Positions 52,627 through 62,161 are shown, counted from the first letter of the stretch. The stretch is 64,000 bases of DNA from JAWKWA01 sp041397765 (GCA_041397765.1 JAWKWA010000001.1:124001-188000); one strand, 5' to 3'. Numbers and translations: made by a program. Notes: generated by a model from the sequence alone, not told the origin.

Positions 52627-53856
52627 TCACGCCATGGCGACGATGTCGATCTCGGTCAGCATGCCGCGATAGGCGAGATAGGGCACGGGCACGCCGGTCG
52701 TCGTCGGCCCGGGATGCGCGAAACGCTCGAACCTTGCGCGGGCATTCTGCAGCAGCGTCGCCTCTGACGCCGCGCCGACATAATAGGAATTGACCTTGAC
52801 GACGTGCTCGAAGCCGAGGCCGAAGCCGTCAAGGACGCGGCCGATATAGTCCATCGCGGCACCCGTCTGGCGGACGAGATCACCGTCGTGCATGACGGCG
52901 GCAGCCGGTGTCAGCGGTACCTGGCCGCCGAGGAAGACGAGATCGCCGCAGCGTATGCCGTGACGATAGGGCAGGTGCACCGGCCAGTCCCAATGGTCGC
53001 GCGGCCAGACATGCTGGCGCGGCAGCCGCGCGCCGTCGGTTCCGCGCATGGCGATGACGTCGTTGACGAGCATGAGGCCGTCGGGGAAAAGCCGCGGCAC
53101 CGAGATGCCGGTGGCGGCAGGGCCCGGCTCGCGATAGTGGCTGGCGCGCAGCAGCGCCGGCGCTTTCCAGTCCTCCATGAGGCCGGGCTCGGCATTGAAG
53201 AGCCGTGTCATGACCACGTCCTGCAGGTCGGCGCCGAGCTGGTTGAGGAGGCCGTCGAGACGGGCGAGCACGACGCGGCTCTGGTCGGTCAGGCTGCCCT
53301 TTCCGGCGATGCCGCCATCGGGGCCGAGCGCGCTGATGCCGCTCGTGAAGATCATCTCGCCGACGCGCAGCGCGTGCACGAAGGGGCGCGGCAGGGTCGC
53401 GCAGTCCGGGCTCCAGGCGGCGGTGCGCGCCAGCCGCTCGCCGTTCTCGCCGCGCATGGCGATGCCTTCGATCTCGATCAGCATGCCGGGGAAGGCGAGC
53501 GCCTCGAGCGGCACCAGCGTGATGGCCGGGCCGGGGCCTTCGATGTCGCCCATCGCGGCAGCGATGTCTTCGAGGAGCCGGGTTTCCTCGACCCGGCCGG
53601 CGTTCACGTAGAAGACGCGCATATGCACGACATCTGCGAGGTCGCGGCCGGCTTCCTCGAGCACGCGGGCGAAGTAGCGCATCGAGATCGCGGTCTGGGC
53701 GGGGAGATCGCCGGGACGCGTGACGCGGGCATGGCCGTCGAGGTCGACCTGACCGGAAATGAAAGTCAGCTTGCCGCAGGTGAGACCCTGGCTGTGCGGC
53801 AGCGTGCCGTCGATGACCCAGTGATCCTTCGGCTTGAAATGGCGGCGCGGCAGCAT
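52627..53856 (-). CDS. Three tandem RidA (YjgF/YER057c) domains in one chain
   Basis: A 409-residue protein of three successive RidA-fold domains: about 1-140 (GLTCGKLTFISGQVDLDG), about 150-280 (ALRVGEMIFTSGISALGPDG) and about 285-409 (GIRCGDLVFLGGQVPLTP). Each ends in the ExxGIA/VxxVIAM/IDIVAM strand. Single-domain RidA proteins form trimers with active sites between subunits, so this chain may fold as an internal trimer. The Arg that binds the imine carboxylate in RidA is not present in any domain (GPAITLVPL, GPAATGISV, GPTTTGVPV), so deaminase activity on 2-aminoacrylate is doubtful. Confidence 0.88.
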   Translation of the reverse strand: MLPRRHFKPKDHWVIDGTLPHSQGLTCGKLTFISGQVDLDGHARVTRPGDLPAQTAISMRYFARVLEEAGRDLADVVHMRVFYVNAGRVEETRLLEDIAAAMGDIEGPGPAITLVPLEALAFPGMLIEIEGIAMRGENGERLARTAAWSPDCATLPRPFVHALRVGEMIFTSGISALGPDGGIAGKGSLTDQSRVVLARLDGLLNQLGADLQDVVMTRLFNAEPGLMEDWKAPALLRASHYREPGPAATGISVPRLFPDGLMLVNDVIAMRGTDGARLPRQHVWPRDHWDWPVHLPYRHGIRCGDLVFLGGQVPLTPAAAVMHDGDLVRQTGAAMDYIGRVLDGFGLGFEHVVKVNSYYVGAASEATLLQNARARFERFAHPGPTTTGVPVPYLAYRGMLTEIDIVAMA

Positions 53857-54155
53857 GGGCGGTGCTCCTTTCGGGCGGCGATGACGGCGGCCGATCGCAA
53901 GAGATCAGGCTCGTACCCTCGCCGGCCCGCGTCTTTCTTTCAATTCACGGACGACAGGGGCGCTATGCAGAAAACCATGTGGACCCGCCGGCGCCCAGCT
54001 CCGGTCACCCCGGACAGGCGTGGCCTGAGCCGGGGCCGAGGGGTTGCGAGGTGACCGTCAGTTGCGTGGCCCTGGGTTCAGGCTCTCCGCCTGCTGTCGC
54101 AGGTTGCGGCCGGGAAGACGGTTGGTCGTGATGGCTCGCGGCCGGTGAGCGTGAC
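53857..54155. other. Intergenic region with repeat copy 1
   Basis: About 300 bp between the triple RidA gene and the broken CaiD-like gene. The segment 54090-54152 is closely repeated at 54638-54696 (shared core GGTTGGTCGTGATGGCT, then GCGGCCGGTGAGCGT). No gene is evident. Confidence 0.5.
54090..54152. repeat. GGTTGGTCGTGATGGCT repeat, copy 1
   Basis: Matches 54638-54696 with a few substitutions and two short indels. One copy lies just outside the 3' end of the CaiD-like pseudogene and the other inside it. Recombination or duplication between such copies could explain the rearranged gene. Confidence 0.6.
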
Positions 54156-54527
54156 CTACTTCCCCTTCCAGACGGGGTCGCGCTTCTCGGCGAAGGCGCG
54201 CGGGCCTTCCTTGTTGTCCTCGCTCGCATAGAGGGTATCGACGGTCGGGAACTTGCGGCGGTTGATGAGGGCCATGGCGGTGAGGAACGGCATGTTCACG
54301 GCTCACCACGGGCGGCGAGCCGGGGCCAGGGGCGGGGACCGCGGGCGCGGTCTGTCCCCTCCGCCTCGTATGGGCGAAAGCTTGGCTCGCGAACCCCACC
54401 CGTCAAAGGCTGGCGACGGTAGGGGATGCGTCGGTTGCGCGTCCGGGTCCGGCGCGGTCTCCGGCCGGAAGACGCTGGCGAGATCGTCGCCCCAAACCGC
54501 CGGACCGCCTGCCGGGGCCGAGGTTTT

Positions 54528-54602
54528 GAGGGCCGTCAGCTCCTGCAGGCCCCGCCGCCATGCCGAAAGGTGTGCATCTCGCCCGATGTCGCGGCGGCCT
54601 TG
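54528..54602. repeat. Degenerate duplicate of CaiD-like gene interior
   Basis: TCAGCTCCTGCAGGCC and CTCGCCCGATGTCGCGGCGG in this segment also occur at 55168-55240 in the same order and orientation. A shortened copy of the gene's own 5' half has therefore been inserted into its 3' half. The sequence after 54735 (TTGTGTTGTGAGTTGCGG) resembles the repeat upstream of the gene, as if the duplicate included that too. Confidence 0.6.
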
Positions 54603-54637
54603 GGCCAGCGGCGGGGATCTCGCGCGCCCTGGGCCAG

Positions 54638-54696
54638 CCTCCGGTCGCAGGCTGCGGCCAGGCGGTTGGTCGTGATGGCTGCGGCCGGTGAGCGTA
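54638..54696. repeat. GGTTGGTCGTGATGGCT repeat, copy 2
   Basis: Second copy of the segment at 54090-54152, in the same orientation, lying within the extra DNA that interrupts the CaiD-like gene. Confidence 0.6.
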
Positions 54697-55457
54697 CCTC
54701 GAGGACGGGTGCGTTCTCGGGAGGCGCGGGCCTCCTTGTGTTGTGAGTTGCGGTCGGGACTGCGGGTTGTGAGGGCGGGGTGGGACGGCATGTTCTCGCT
54801 CGCGAACCACCTCCTTGATGGCGGCGAAGACGAGCGGCGGCCCACCGGCGAGAAGCGCGGCGATCTCGCGGGCGCGCGTCATCAGATCACCCTTCGGCAC
54901 GACCTCGTTGACAAGGCCGAGCTCACTTGGCCTCGGCGACGTCCATCCAGCGCCCGGTCAAAAGGAGATCCATGGCGACGTGATAGCCGGATCGCGCTTC
55001 GGCGAAGCTTCAACGCCGCCGCATCGGCGAGGGTGCCGGCGCGGATCTCCGGCAACGCGAAGGAGACATGCTCGGCGGCGATGATCATGTCGGCCGAGAG
55101 GGCGAGTTCGAAACCGCCGCCGACCGCCATGCCGTTCAGTGCGGCGATCACCGGCTTGTTGAGGCCGATCAGCTCCTGCAGGCCGCCGAAGCCGCCATAG
55201 CCGTAATAGGTGTCGGCATCCTCGCCCGATGTCGCGGCGGCCTTGAGGTCCCAGCCGGCGGAGAAGAACTTCTCGCCGCCGCCTGTCACGATGGCGACGC
55301 GCAAGCCCGGATCGTCACGGAACTCGCGGAACACCTCGCCCATGCGGATGCTGGTCGGCACGTCGATGGCATTGGCCTTCGGCCGGTCGAGAGTGACCTC
55401 GAGGATGCGGCCGTTGCGGTGGGTCTTGACGGGATCGGTCATGCGGGCCTCCGGGTG

Positions 55458-55523
55458 GTGAGTTGTGAGTTGTGAGTTGTGAGTTGTGAGTTGTGAGTTG
55501 TGAGTTGTGAGTTGTGAGTTGTG
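55458..55523. repeat. Tandem heptamer GTGAGTT
   Basis: About nine perfect copies of GTGAGTT lie directly before the start of the CaiD-like pseudogene. Perfect short tandem repeats vary in copy number by slippage. The related form at 55690-55715 and the degenerate units at 13985-14070 and 15860-15945 belong to the same dispersed family. Confidence 0.9.
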
Positions 55524-55711
55524 ATGCGCGGCGGAGCTGGCCGAGTGTGGTCAGCGAGGTCGGTCGGGGTGGGGGCAGTCGGCATGGCTGCCGCTCACGC
55601 GCAAGCGACCGGAGATACGGATGGTGTCCGTCGCCGGCGAATTCCGATCACTGTTCACGGTTCACCATTTCACCGTTCGCTTCCCAAGCCTCACAACTCA
55701 CAATTCACTTC

Positions 55712-57760
55712 TCACTCGCTCATTCGCACCAGTGCGTCGACGGCGACGGCGCCGCGGCCCTTCGGGCGGACCAGCAGCGGATTGACGTCGAGCTCGGCGA
55801 TGCGGCCGGCATTGGCGACGGCAAAATGCGCGATCGCCATGACGGCATCGACGACCGCTTCGATGTCGCCCTCCGGCTTGCCGCGGAACCCCTTGAGGAG
55901 ATTGGCGCCGCGCAGCGAGCCGATCGCCTGTCGCACCTCCTCGGGCCGCGCGGGCAGCATCAGCGTTGCCGCATCGGCGATCAATTCGACGAGAACGCCG
56001 CCCGAACCGACCACGAGTACGGGTCCGATCTGGGGATCGCGCGTCACGCCGACGATCAGCTCGGCGACGGCATCCGTCACCATCTCCTCGATCAGGAACT
56101 CGTCGGAGAGATGCGCCATGGCGCGCATCGCCTCGACGAGATCATCCTCGTTGCGAATGCCGAGGCGCACCGCCCCCGCCTCCGTCTTGTGCAGGATCTC
56201 GCCCGACACCGCCTTCACCACCAGCGGGTAGCCGATCACATTGGCGGCGGCGATCGCCTGCAGCTCGGTATGGACGAGGTCGCCGGCGGGGATCTGCAAC
56301 CCGTGCTCCTTCAAGGCCTGCTTGCCTTCCCATTCGGTAAGGGCAAAGACGGCGGTAGGATCGGGGCCCTCCGAGCCGAGCGGGCGATAGCCGTCGGCCG
56401 GCGCCGTGCCGATGAACGCCGCGTGCTCGATGGCGGTGAGTGTCTCGTCGATCCCCATCATCGGCGCGACGCCCTGGCCGATCAGTTCGAGCGCATAGGA
56501 TTCCGGCATGCACTCGACGAGCGTCGAGAGCACTGCCGCCCGCCCGCCCGCCGCTTTCGAGGCCTTGGCGAAGGCATCGATGCCGAGCTTCCATTCGCCA
56601 TCGGTGCAGCGATCGCCGCGCGGCAGGTCCATGACGATCATGCCGAGATCGAAACCCGAGCGCTGCACCTCGGTGAAGGTCGCCTCCAGCCGGTCGAAGC
56701 GGCCCCAGTCGAAGGTGTGGTAGTCGAACGGATTGGAGATCGAGACGATCGGATTGGTGGTCGGGCGGATGCGCGCCACATCGGCCGGCGTAAACGGGCG
56801 GAAATCGACCTGGCGATGGCGCGCTGCATCGGCGATCAGCAGCGCCTCGCCGCCCGAGCACGACATCGAGACGACGTCGCGGCCGGGCAGCGGCCCGTGC
56901 ACATGCAGGAGCTTCAGCGTCTCGAGGAACACGGTGAGGCTGTCGACGCGGGCGACGCCGAGCCGCCGCAGATAGGCGTCCATCACCGCGTCGGACCCGG
57001 CGAGCGAACCGGTATGCGACATCGCCAGTTGCGCGCCGTGCTCGGTTCGCCCGGCCTTCAGCGCGACGACGGGAACGCCCGCTGCGCGCGCCTTCTCGAC
57101 GGCGGCGGCGAATTTCGTCGTGTCGGGGATGCCCTCGATCAGCATGCCGACGGCGCTGACGCGGCCGGTGTCGGCGAGCGCCACGATGAGGTCGGCGAGA
57201 TCGATGCGGGCCTGGTTGCCGAGCGCGGCGAGATAGGCGAGCGGCACGCCGCGCTGGTTCATGGTCATGTTGAGGGCGATGTTGCCCGACTGCATGAGGA
57301 TGGCGACGCCGCGCTCGGTGCGCTGGCCGCCATGCTGGTCGGGCCAGAGCAGCGCACCGTCGATGTAGTTGATGAGGCCGTAGCAGTTCGGGCCGAGAAA
57401 CGGCATGGCGCCCGAGGCGGCGACCAGCCGATCCTGCAGCGCAGCGCCCTCGGGTCCCGCTTCCTTGAAGCCGGCGGCGAAGCAGACCGCGCCGCCCGCG
57501 CCCCTGGCCGAGAGCTCGCCCATGACCTCGACGGCGAGATTGCGGTTGACGGCGACGAAGCTGGCGTCCGGGGCGCCCGGCAGCTCGCCGACCGAGCGGT
57601 AGCACCTGACGCCATGCACGGCGTCCTTCGTCGGATGGACCGGCCAGACCTCGCCGGGAAAGCCCATTTTCTGGCATTGCTCGACGACGCGCTCGGCCCA
57701 GTTGCCGCCGAATACGGCGATCGAACGCGGCGCGAGAAGGCGGGAGAGGGAGGTGGTCAT
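55712..57760 (-). CDS. ADP-forming acyl-CoA ligase (acetate-CoA ligase family)
   Basis: A 682-residue protein with the domain order of ADP-forming acetyl-CoA synthetase: CoA-binding Rossmann domain (LLAPRSIAVFGGNWAER), two succinyl-CoA-ligase-like domains (MSHTGSLAGSDAVMDAYLRRLG; PIVSISNPFDY) and a C-terminal ATP-grasp domain (YPLVVKAVSGEILHKTEAGAVRLGI ... ELDVNPLLV). In this cluster it may activate carnitine, gamma-butyrobetaine or crotonobetaine to a CoA ester. I set the start at the ATG at 57760, which gives MTTSLSRLLAPRSIAVFGG. Confidence 0.9.
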   Translation of the reverse strand: MTTSLSRLLAPRSIAVFGGNWAERVVEQCQKMGFPGEVWPVHPTKDAVHGVRCYRSVGELPGAPDASFVAVNRNLAVEVMGELSARGAGGAVCFAAGFKEAGPEGAALQDRLVAASGAMPFLGPNCYGLINYIDGALLWPDQHGGQRTERGVAILMQSGNIALNMTMNQRGVPLAYLAALGNQARIDLADLIVALADTGRVSAVGMLIEGIPDTTKFAAAVEKARAAGVPVVALKAGRTEHGAQLAMSHTGSLAGSDAVMDAYLRRLGVARVDSLTVFLETLKLLHVHGPLPGRDVVSMSCSGGEALLIADAARHRQVDFRPFTPADVARIRPTTNPIVSISNPFDYHTFDWGRFDRLEATFTEVQRSGFDLGMIVMDLPRGDRCTDGEWKLGIDAFAKASKAAGGRAAVLSTLVECMPESYALELIGQGVAPMMGIDETLTAIEHAAFIGTAPADGYRPLGSEGPDPTAVFALTEWEGKQALKEHGLQIPAGDLVHTELQAIAAANVIGYPLVVKAVSGEILHKTEAGAVRLGIRNEDDLVEAMRAMAHLSDEFLIEEMVTDAVAELIVGVTRDPQIGPVLVVGSGGVLVELIADAATLMLPARPEEVRQAIGSLRGANLLKGFRGKPEGDIEAVVDAVMAIAHFAVANAGRIAELDVNPLLVRPKGRGAVAVDALVRMSE

Positions 57761-57902
57761 GGTTGCGGGTCCGATTGCCAAGCCTGCAAAGCCGGCGCCG
57801 GTCGAGTGGTTCCCGGCGGTCGGCGTCGCGCCGATTCGGGCCAATCGATCGTCGATGCCGACGGGGTCTGTCGAGTATCCGCAGCAAGGTCCAGCCATGC
57901 CG

Positions 57903-58802
57903 TCACGACCGGGTGGATCTCTGCCGAACCGTCTCGCGCCAGCCGATGACGATACCGCTCGCGCAGATGAGCCCGATGCCGATCCAGGTCGCGGGAACCG
58001 GGAACTCGTTGAAGACGAGATAGCCGAGAACGACGGTCGTTACGATCTCGAGATAGCTGAGCGGGGCGATGACCGTCGCATCGACATGCTCGTAGGCCAT
58101 CGTCACGAGCAGATGCCCGATGCCGCCGGACAGCCCGAGTGCGAGGAACAGCAGCCAGTCGCCGAGCTCCGGCTGCACCCAGAATGCCGGCATGGCGAGC
58201 GACAGCACCAGCGTGGCGAGAACGCAGGTGATGGTCTGAGAGAGGAAGGCCGGATCCGCGCCCGCCAGCCGCCGCGTCGCCACGACATAGAACGAGTAGG
58301 AGAAGGCCGCGGTCGCAGCGAAGGCGATGCCCGGCGAAAGCGACTGGAAGCCGGGCCGGACGATGAACAACACGCCGACGAAGCCGGCGGCGACGGCGCC
58401 GATGCGCCAGGGGCCGATGCGCTCCTTCAGCAGGAACGGCGCCATCATCGTCACGAAGAACGGGAACACGAAGAAGATCGCCATCGTCTCGGCGAGAGGC
58501 AGGAAGCCGAGCGCGGCGATGTAGAGGACGTTCGAGGCCGGCAGCAGGAAGGCCCGCAAAGCCTGCGTCGCCGGTCGGGTCGGCCACATGCCGTGCAGGC
58601 CATAGAGACGCAGAGCGACCGGCACGGCGAGCACTGTCTGGCAGAGATAGCGGCCCCAGGCGATCTGCAAGACGTGGAAGTCGGCGGACAGCAGCTTCGC
58701 CGTGGTGTCGACATAGGGCAGCACGGCCATCCCGGCCACCATGAGCAGGATGCCGCGCAAGGCCTGGCGCTCCGCGTGCATCCGCTCCTCCAGTGCCGAC
58801 AT
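57903..58802 (-). CDS. EamA/DMT-family transporter
   Basis: A 299-residue ten-helix membrane protein with two EamA repeats (ILLMVAGMAVLPYVDTTAKLL ... YEHVDATVIAPLSYLEIVTTVVLGYLVFNEFP). It is embedded between genes of a carnitine-type catabolic cluster on the same strand, so it may move a substrate or product of that pathway. The substrate is not evident from the sequence. Confidence 0.85.
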   Translation of the reverse strand: MSALEERMHAERQALRGILLMVAGMAVLPYVDTTAKLLSADFHVLQIAWGRYLCQTVLAVPVALRLYGLHGMWPTRPATQALRAFLLPASNVLYIAALGFLPLAETMAIFFVFPFFVTMMAPFLLKERIGPWRIGAVAAGFVGVLFIVRPGFQSLSPGIAFAATAAFSYSFYVVATRRLAGADPAFLSQTITCVLATLVLSLAMPAFWVQPELGDWLLFLALGLSGGIGHLLVTMAYEHVDATVIAPLSYLEIVTTVVLGYLVFNEFPVPATWIGIGLICASGIVIGWRETVRQRSTRS

Positions 58803-58852
58803 ATTCCGGTCGCAGATCGACGTCGAATTTCCCGGTCATCGGCCTGCCACCT

Positions 58853-60016
58853 TCACCCACCGAGCGGGCGAAGCAGCGCGCGCGAGATGATGTGGCGCTG
58901 GATCTCGCTGGTGCCTTCCCAGATGCGCTCGACGCGCGCGTCTCGCCAGATCCGCTCGAGCGGCAGCTCCGACATGAGACCCATGCCGCCATGGATCTGG
59001 ATCGCCTCGTCGGCGACCATGGCGAGCATTTCCGTCGCCTTCAACTTCGCCATCGCCATGTCCATGTCGGTGACGGTCTTCTGGTCGAACTTCCAGGCGG
59101 CCTCCAGTGTCAGCAATTCGGCCGCTTTCAGCTCGAGCGCCATGTCGGCGAGCTTGAACGACACGCCCTGGAACTTGCCGATCTGCTGGCCGAACTGCAC
59201 GCGGTCGACGGCGAACTGCTTGGCGAGGTCGAGCGCGCGCTCGGCCCGGCCGATCGAGGTCGCGGCGACCTGAAGGCGCGTCGCGCCCAGCCAATCGTTG
59301 GCCACCTCGAAGCCGCGGCCGACATCGCCGAGCACCTGCGATCTCGGTACCCGGCAGTCGGTGAACTCGAGGACGGAGTTGTTGTAGCCGCGGTGCGAGA
59401 CGTTGCGGTAGCCATCGCGCACGACGAAGCCGGGATGACCCTTGTCGATCAGGAAAGCGGTGATGAGCTTCTTGCGCCCGCGCGCCGTCTCCTCCTCGCC
59501 GGTCGCCGCGAACAGGATGACGAAGCTCGCCTCGTCGGCATGGCTGATGAAATGCTTGGTGCCGTTGATGACGAAGTCGTCGCCGTCGGCCCTGGCGAAG
59601 GTCTTCATGCCGCGCACGTCCGAGCCGGTACCGGGCTCGGTCATGGCGAGACAGTCGGACTTCTCGCCGCGCACGGCGGGCAGAAGGAAACGCTCGCGCT
59701 GCTCGCCCTCGCAGGCCATCAGGATGTTGGAAGGCCGGGCGACGCAGGTCCAGTGCAGCGCGTAGTTGGCGCGGCCGAGCTCCTTCTCATAGAGCACCCA
59801 GGTGAGCGTATCGAGCCCTGCGCCGCCGACCTCGGCGGGCATGTTGGCGGCATAGAGCCCGGCCGCGATCGCCTTCTTCTTCAGCTCGTCGCGCAATTCG
59901 GGCCGGAGCCGGCCGGTTTCCTCCACCTCCTTCTCGTGGGGATAGAGCTCGCTCGCAACGAAGGCGCGCGTCGTCTCGACGATCATCCGCTGCTCGTCGC
60001 TCAGATTGAAATCCAT
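58853..60016 (-). CDS. Acyl-CoA dehydrogenase, CaiA-like
   Basis: A 387-residue FAD enzyme with the family signatures CLAMTEPGTGSDVRGM (first) and QIHGGMGLMSELPLERIWRDARVERIWEGTSEIQRHIISR (second, with the Glu-containing WEGTSEIQ end). MDFNLSDEQRMIVETTRAF is the standard N-terminus, supporting the ATG at 60016. With the CaiD-like hydratase and the CoA ligase nearby it would dehydrogenate gamma-butyrobetainyl-CoA or a similar thioester, passing electrons to ETF. Confidence 0.92.
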   Translation of the reverse strand: MDFNLSDEQRMIVETTRAFVASELYPHEKEVEETGRLRPELRDELKKKAIAAGLYAANMPAEVGGAGLDTLTWVLYEKELGRANYALHWTCVARPSNILMACEGEQRERFLLPAVRGEKSDCLAMTEPGTGSDVRGMKTFARADGDDFVINGTKHFISHADEASFVILFAATGEEETARGRKKLITAFLIDKGHPGFVVRDGYRNVSHRGYNNSVLEFTDCRVPRSQVLGDVGRGFEVANDWLGATRLQVAATSIGRAERALDLAKQFAVDRVQFGQQIGKFQGVSFKLADMALELKAAELLTLEAAWKFDQKTVTDMDMAMAKLKATEMLAMVADEAIQIHGGMGLMSELPLERIWRDARVERIWEGTSEIQRHIISRALLRPLGG

Positions 60017-60129
60017 CTCACTCGTGCTCCGGTAGATCTCGGGCGGCGGCCTTCGGTTGGGAAGGCCACGGGGGCGGCGGACGGCAGGTGGCGGGAGAGA
60101 GACCCGAGAGTGTCGCTCCCGCGCCCGTC

Positions 60130-61125
60130 TCAGGCCTTGCCGGCCTTCTCCTTCAGATGCGCCTCGTAGGCGGCGAGGGTGCGGCCGGCACCCCAGTCCT
60201 GACCCTTCAGCGCCTGGAACAGCGAGACGAGGCAGTCGTCGCGCTTCCGCTCCAATTCGCGGATCGACATGCCCTTGGCCTGATCGTCCGACTGGGCGGC
60301 GATCTTGTCGACGAGCGCATCTGTCAGCTCGGGCGTGTCCATCAGCTTGGTCCACGGCCATTTCAGCGAGGGGCCGAACTGGCCGAGGAAGTGGCGCATG
60401 CCCTCCTCGCCGCCGGCGATGCGATAGACCATGAAGGTACCCATGAACGACCAGCGCAGGCCGGGACCGAACCGCATGGCGTCGTCGATCTCCTCGGCCG
60501 TCGCCACGTCCTCCTCGATCAGCCACAGCGCCTCGCGCCACAAGGCTTCCATCAGCCGGTCGGCGATGAAGGCGTCGATCTCCTTCCGTACTTTCAGCGG
60601 CTGCATGCCGATGGTCCGGTAGAACGCCATCGCGCGGTCGATGTTCTCGGCGGTAGTCTTCCCGCCGCCGACCACCTCGACGAGCGGCATCAGATAGACC
60701 GGGTTGAAGGGATGGCCGACCATGAAGCGCTCGGGATGCTTCATGCCGGCCTGCAGCTTGGACGGCAACAGGCCCGAGGTCGAGGAGCAGATCAGCACGT
60801 CGGGCCGGCAATGGGCGTCGACATCGGCGAGCAGCTTGACCTTCAGGTCCTCGCGCTCGGGTGCGCTCTCCTGGATGAAGTCGGCATCGCGGACGGCGGC
60901 GGCGATGTCGTTGGTGACGGTGATCCGGCCCTTGGCCGGCTTCGGCGCGTCGGTCAGCTTGGCGAGCGCACGGTCGGCATTGGCGAGCACCTCCTTCATG
61001 CGCCGTTCGGCTTCGGGATGCGGGTCGAAAACGGTGACGTCGATGCCGTTGAAGGCGAGGCGGGCGGCCCAGGCCGCGCCGATCACGCCGGCGCCGATGC
61101 AGGCGGCTTTCTTGACGTTGGACAT
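60130..61125 (-). CDS. lcdH: L-carnitine 3-dehydrogenase
   Basis: A 331-residue protein of the 3-hydroxyacyl-CoA dehydrogenase family without a CoA-acyl fusion: NAD loop ACIGAGVIGAAWAARLAFNG, catalytic region SSTSGLLPSKLQ and VGHPFNPVYLMPLVEVVGG (with the His of the dyad). Length and sequence fit carnitine dehydrogenases (LcdH/CdhA), which oxidise L-carnitine to 3-dehydrocarnitine with NAD+. The BKACE gene in the same cluster encodes the next step. The thioesterase domain fused to some carnitine dehydrogenases is absent. Confidence 0.87.
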   Translation of the reverse strand: MSNVKKAACIGAGVIGAAWAARLAFNGIDVTVFDPHPEAERRMKEVLANADRALAKLTDAPKPAKGRITVTNDIAAAVRDADFIQESAPEREDLKVKLLADVDAHCRPDVLICSSTSGLLPSKLQAGMKHPERFMVGHPFNPVYLMPLVEVVGGGKTTAENIDRAMAFYRTIGMQPLKVRKEIDAFIADRLMEALWREALWLIEEDVATAEEIDDAMRFGPGLRWSFMGTFMVYRIAGGEEGMRHFLGQFGPSLKWPWTKLMDTPELTDALVDKIAAQSDDQAKGMSIRELERKRDDCLVSLFQALKGQDWGAGRTLAAYEAHLKEKAGKA

Positions 61126-61285
61126 CAGTTGGCTCCGTTGGGTGGAATTGCGTTTTCGTGGGACGGGCCGAGGGCGATCACCCGATCACCTCCACAGCCC
61201 AGTTTCGACAAAGCCATGAATGAGGCGAAGGTCATGTCGCCCGTCGGGCGCCGCGCGCACCTGATCGACACTGTCGCCTGCCGCC

Positions 61286-62053
61286 TCACAACGTCTCGGT
61301 ATGGCCGTCGACGGCGATCTCCATACCGGAGATGCGATGCCCGCCGGGCGAGGTGAGGAAGAGGATGGTGGCGGCGATGTCCTCGGGCGCGATGAACGAC
61401 TTCATCGAGGACTGGCGCGTGTACTCGGCGCGCACCGTCTCGACCGGCACGCCGCGGGCCTTCGCGTCGCGCTCGATGACGCCGTCGATGCGCGCGCCCG
61501 ACACTGCGCCGGGGCAGATGCAATTGACGTTGATGTCGTCGGGGCCGAGTTCCTCGGCGAGCGTGCGCGTGAAACCGCGGATCGCCCATTTCGCCGAGGC
61601 ATAGGGCGACCGGCGCGGAAAGCCGAAGAGGCCCGCGGTCGACGACATGTTGACGATCGAGCCCGACCGCTGGCGCCGCAGGATCGGTGCGGCACGCCGC
61701 GAGCACAGGAAAGCGCTGTCGAGATTGACGGCGAGGCAGCGCTTCCAGCCGGCGAAGTCCATGTCCTCGACGGTGGCGGTCGGTCCGGCGATGCCCGCCA
61801 TGTTGACGAGGATGTCGAGGCCGCCGAGATGGGCGAGCGCCGCTTCGAACAGCCGGTCGACGGCTGCCTCCTCGGCGACGTCGCACGGGATGCCGGCGAG
61901 CCGCGGCTCGGCCTTCAGCGTCGCGGCGAGAGCGGCCTCGTCGACATCGCAGATGAAGACCTTCGCACCCGCCTCGAGAAAGGCGCCGGCGGTGACGCGG
62001 CCGATGCCGCCCGCCGCCGCGGTGACGATCACGCGCTTGTCCTTGTGGGTCAT
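61286..62053 (-). CDS. Short-chain dehydrogenase/reductase
   Basis: A 255-residue classical SDR: VTAAAGGIGRVTAGAF (the first Gly of TGxxxGIG is replaced by Ala), LVNMAGIAGP, catalytic SST/YASAK (MSSTAGLFGFPRRSPYASAKWAI) and ISGMEIAVDGG-like end (ISGMEIAVDGHTETL). It lies between the BKACE and carnitine dehydrogenase genes. It may handle 3-hydroxybutyrate/acetoacetate or the D-isomer of carnitine; the sequence does not decide. Confidence 0.85.
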   Translation of the reverse strand: MTHKDKRVIVTAAAGGIGRVTAGAFLEAGAKVFICDVDEAALAATLKAEPRLAGIPCDVAEEAAVDRLFEAALAHLGGLDILVNMAGIAGPTATVEDMDFAGWKRCLAVNLDSAFLCSRRAAPILRRQRSGSIVNMSSTAGLFGFPRRSPYASAKWAIRGFTRTLAEELGPDDINVNCICPGAVSGARIDGVIERDAKARGVPVETVRAEYTRQSSMKSFIAPEDIAATILFLTSPGGHRISGMEIAVDGHTETL

Positions 62054-62161
62054 GGAGGTTGCCTCGAGGTGCCTTCGAGTGGCATCGGCGGGAGAATACG
62101 GACGATGCGGCGGCCTGCCGGCCGCCCCGCCCTTCCTCTTCGGCCGGTCATGCCGCGACGA

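Larger units (their letters stand above)
54156..55442 (-). pseudogene. Enoyl-CoA hydratase (CaiD-like), disrupted
   Basis: The N-terminal half (55442 to about 55020) is a good crotonase: ILEVTLDRPKANAIDVPTS, GGEKFFSAGWDLKAAA, NKPVIAALNGMAVGGGFELALSADM. Frameshifts near 55000 and 54930 break the following part (VAMDLLLTGRWMDVAEA, then MPKGDLMTRAREIAALLAGG). After EVVREREHA about 480 bp of scrambled sequence intervenes. The true C-terminus then appears at 54156-54295 (MPFLTAMALINRRKF, LYASEDNKEGPRAFAEKRDP). The intact protein would hydrate crotonobetainyl-CoA or a similar enoyl-CoA. The neighbours suggest carnitine metabolism. Confidence 0.8.

Noticed and set aside
55458..55523. CRISPR array
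   Set aside because: The heptamer units are contiguous without spacers; no cas genes are in the window.
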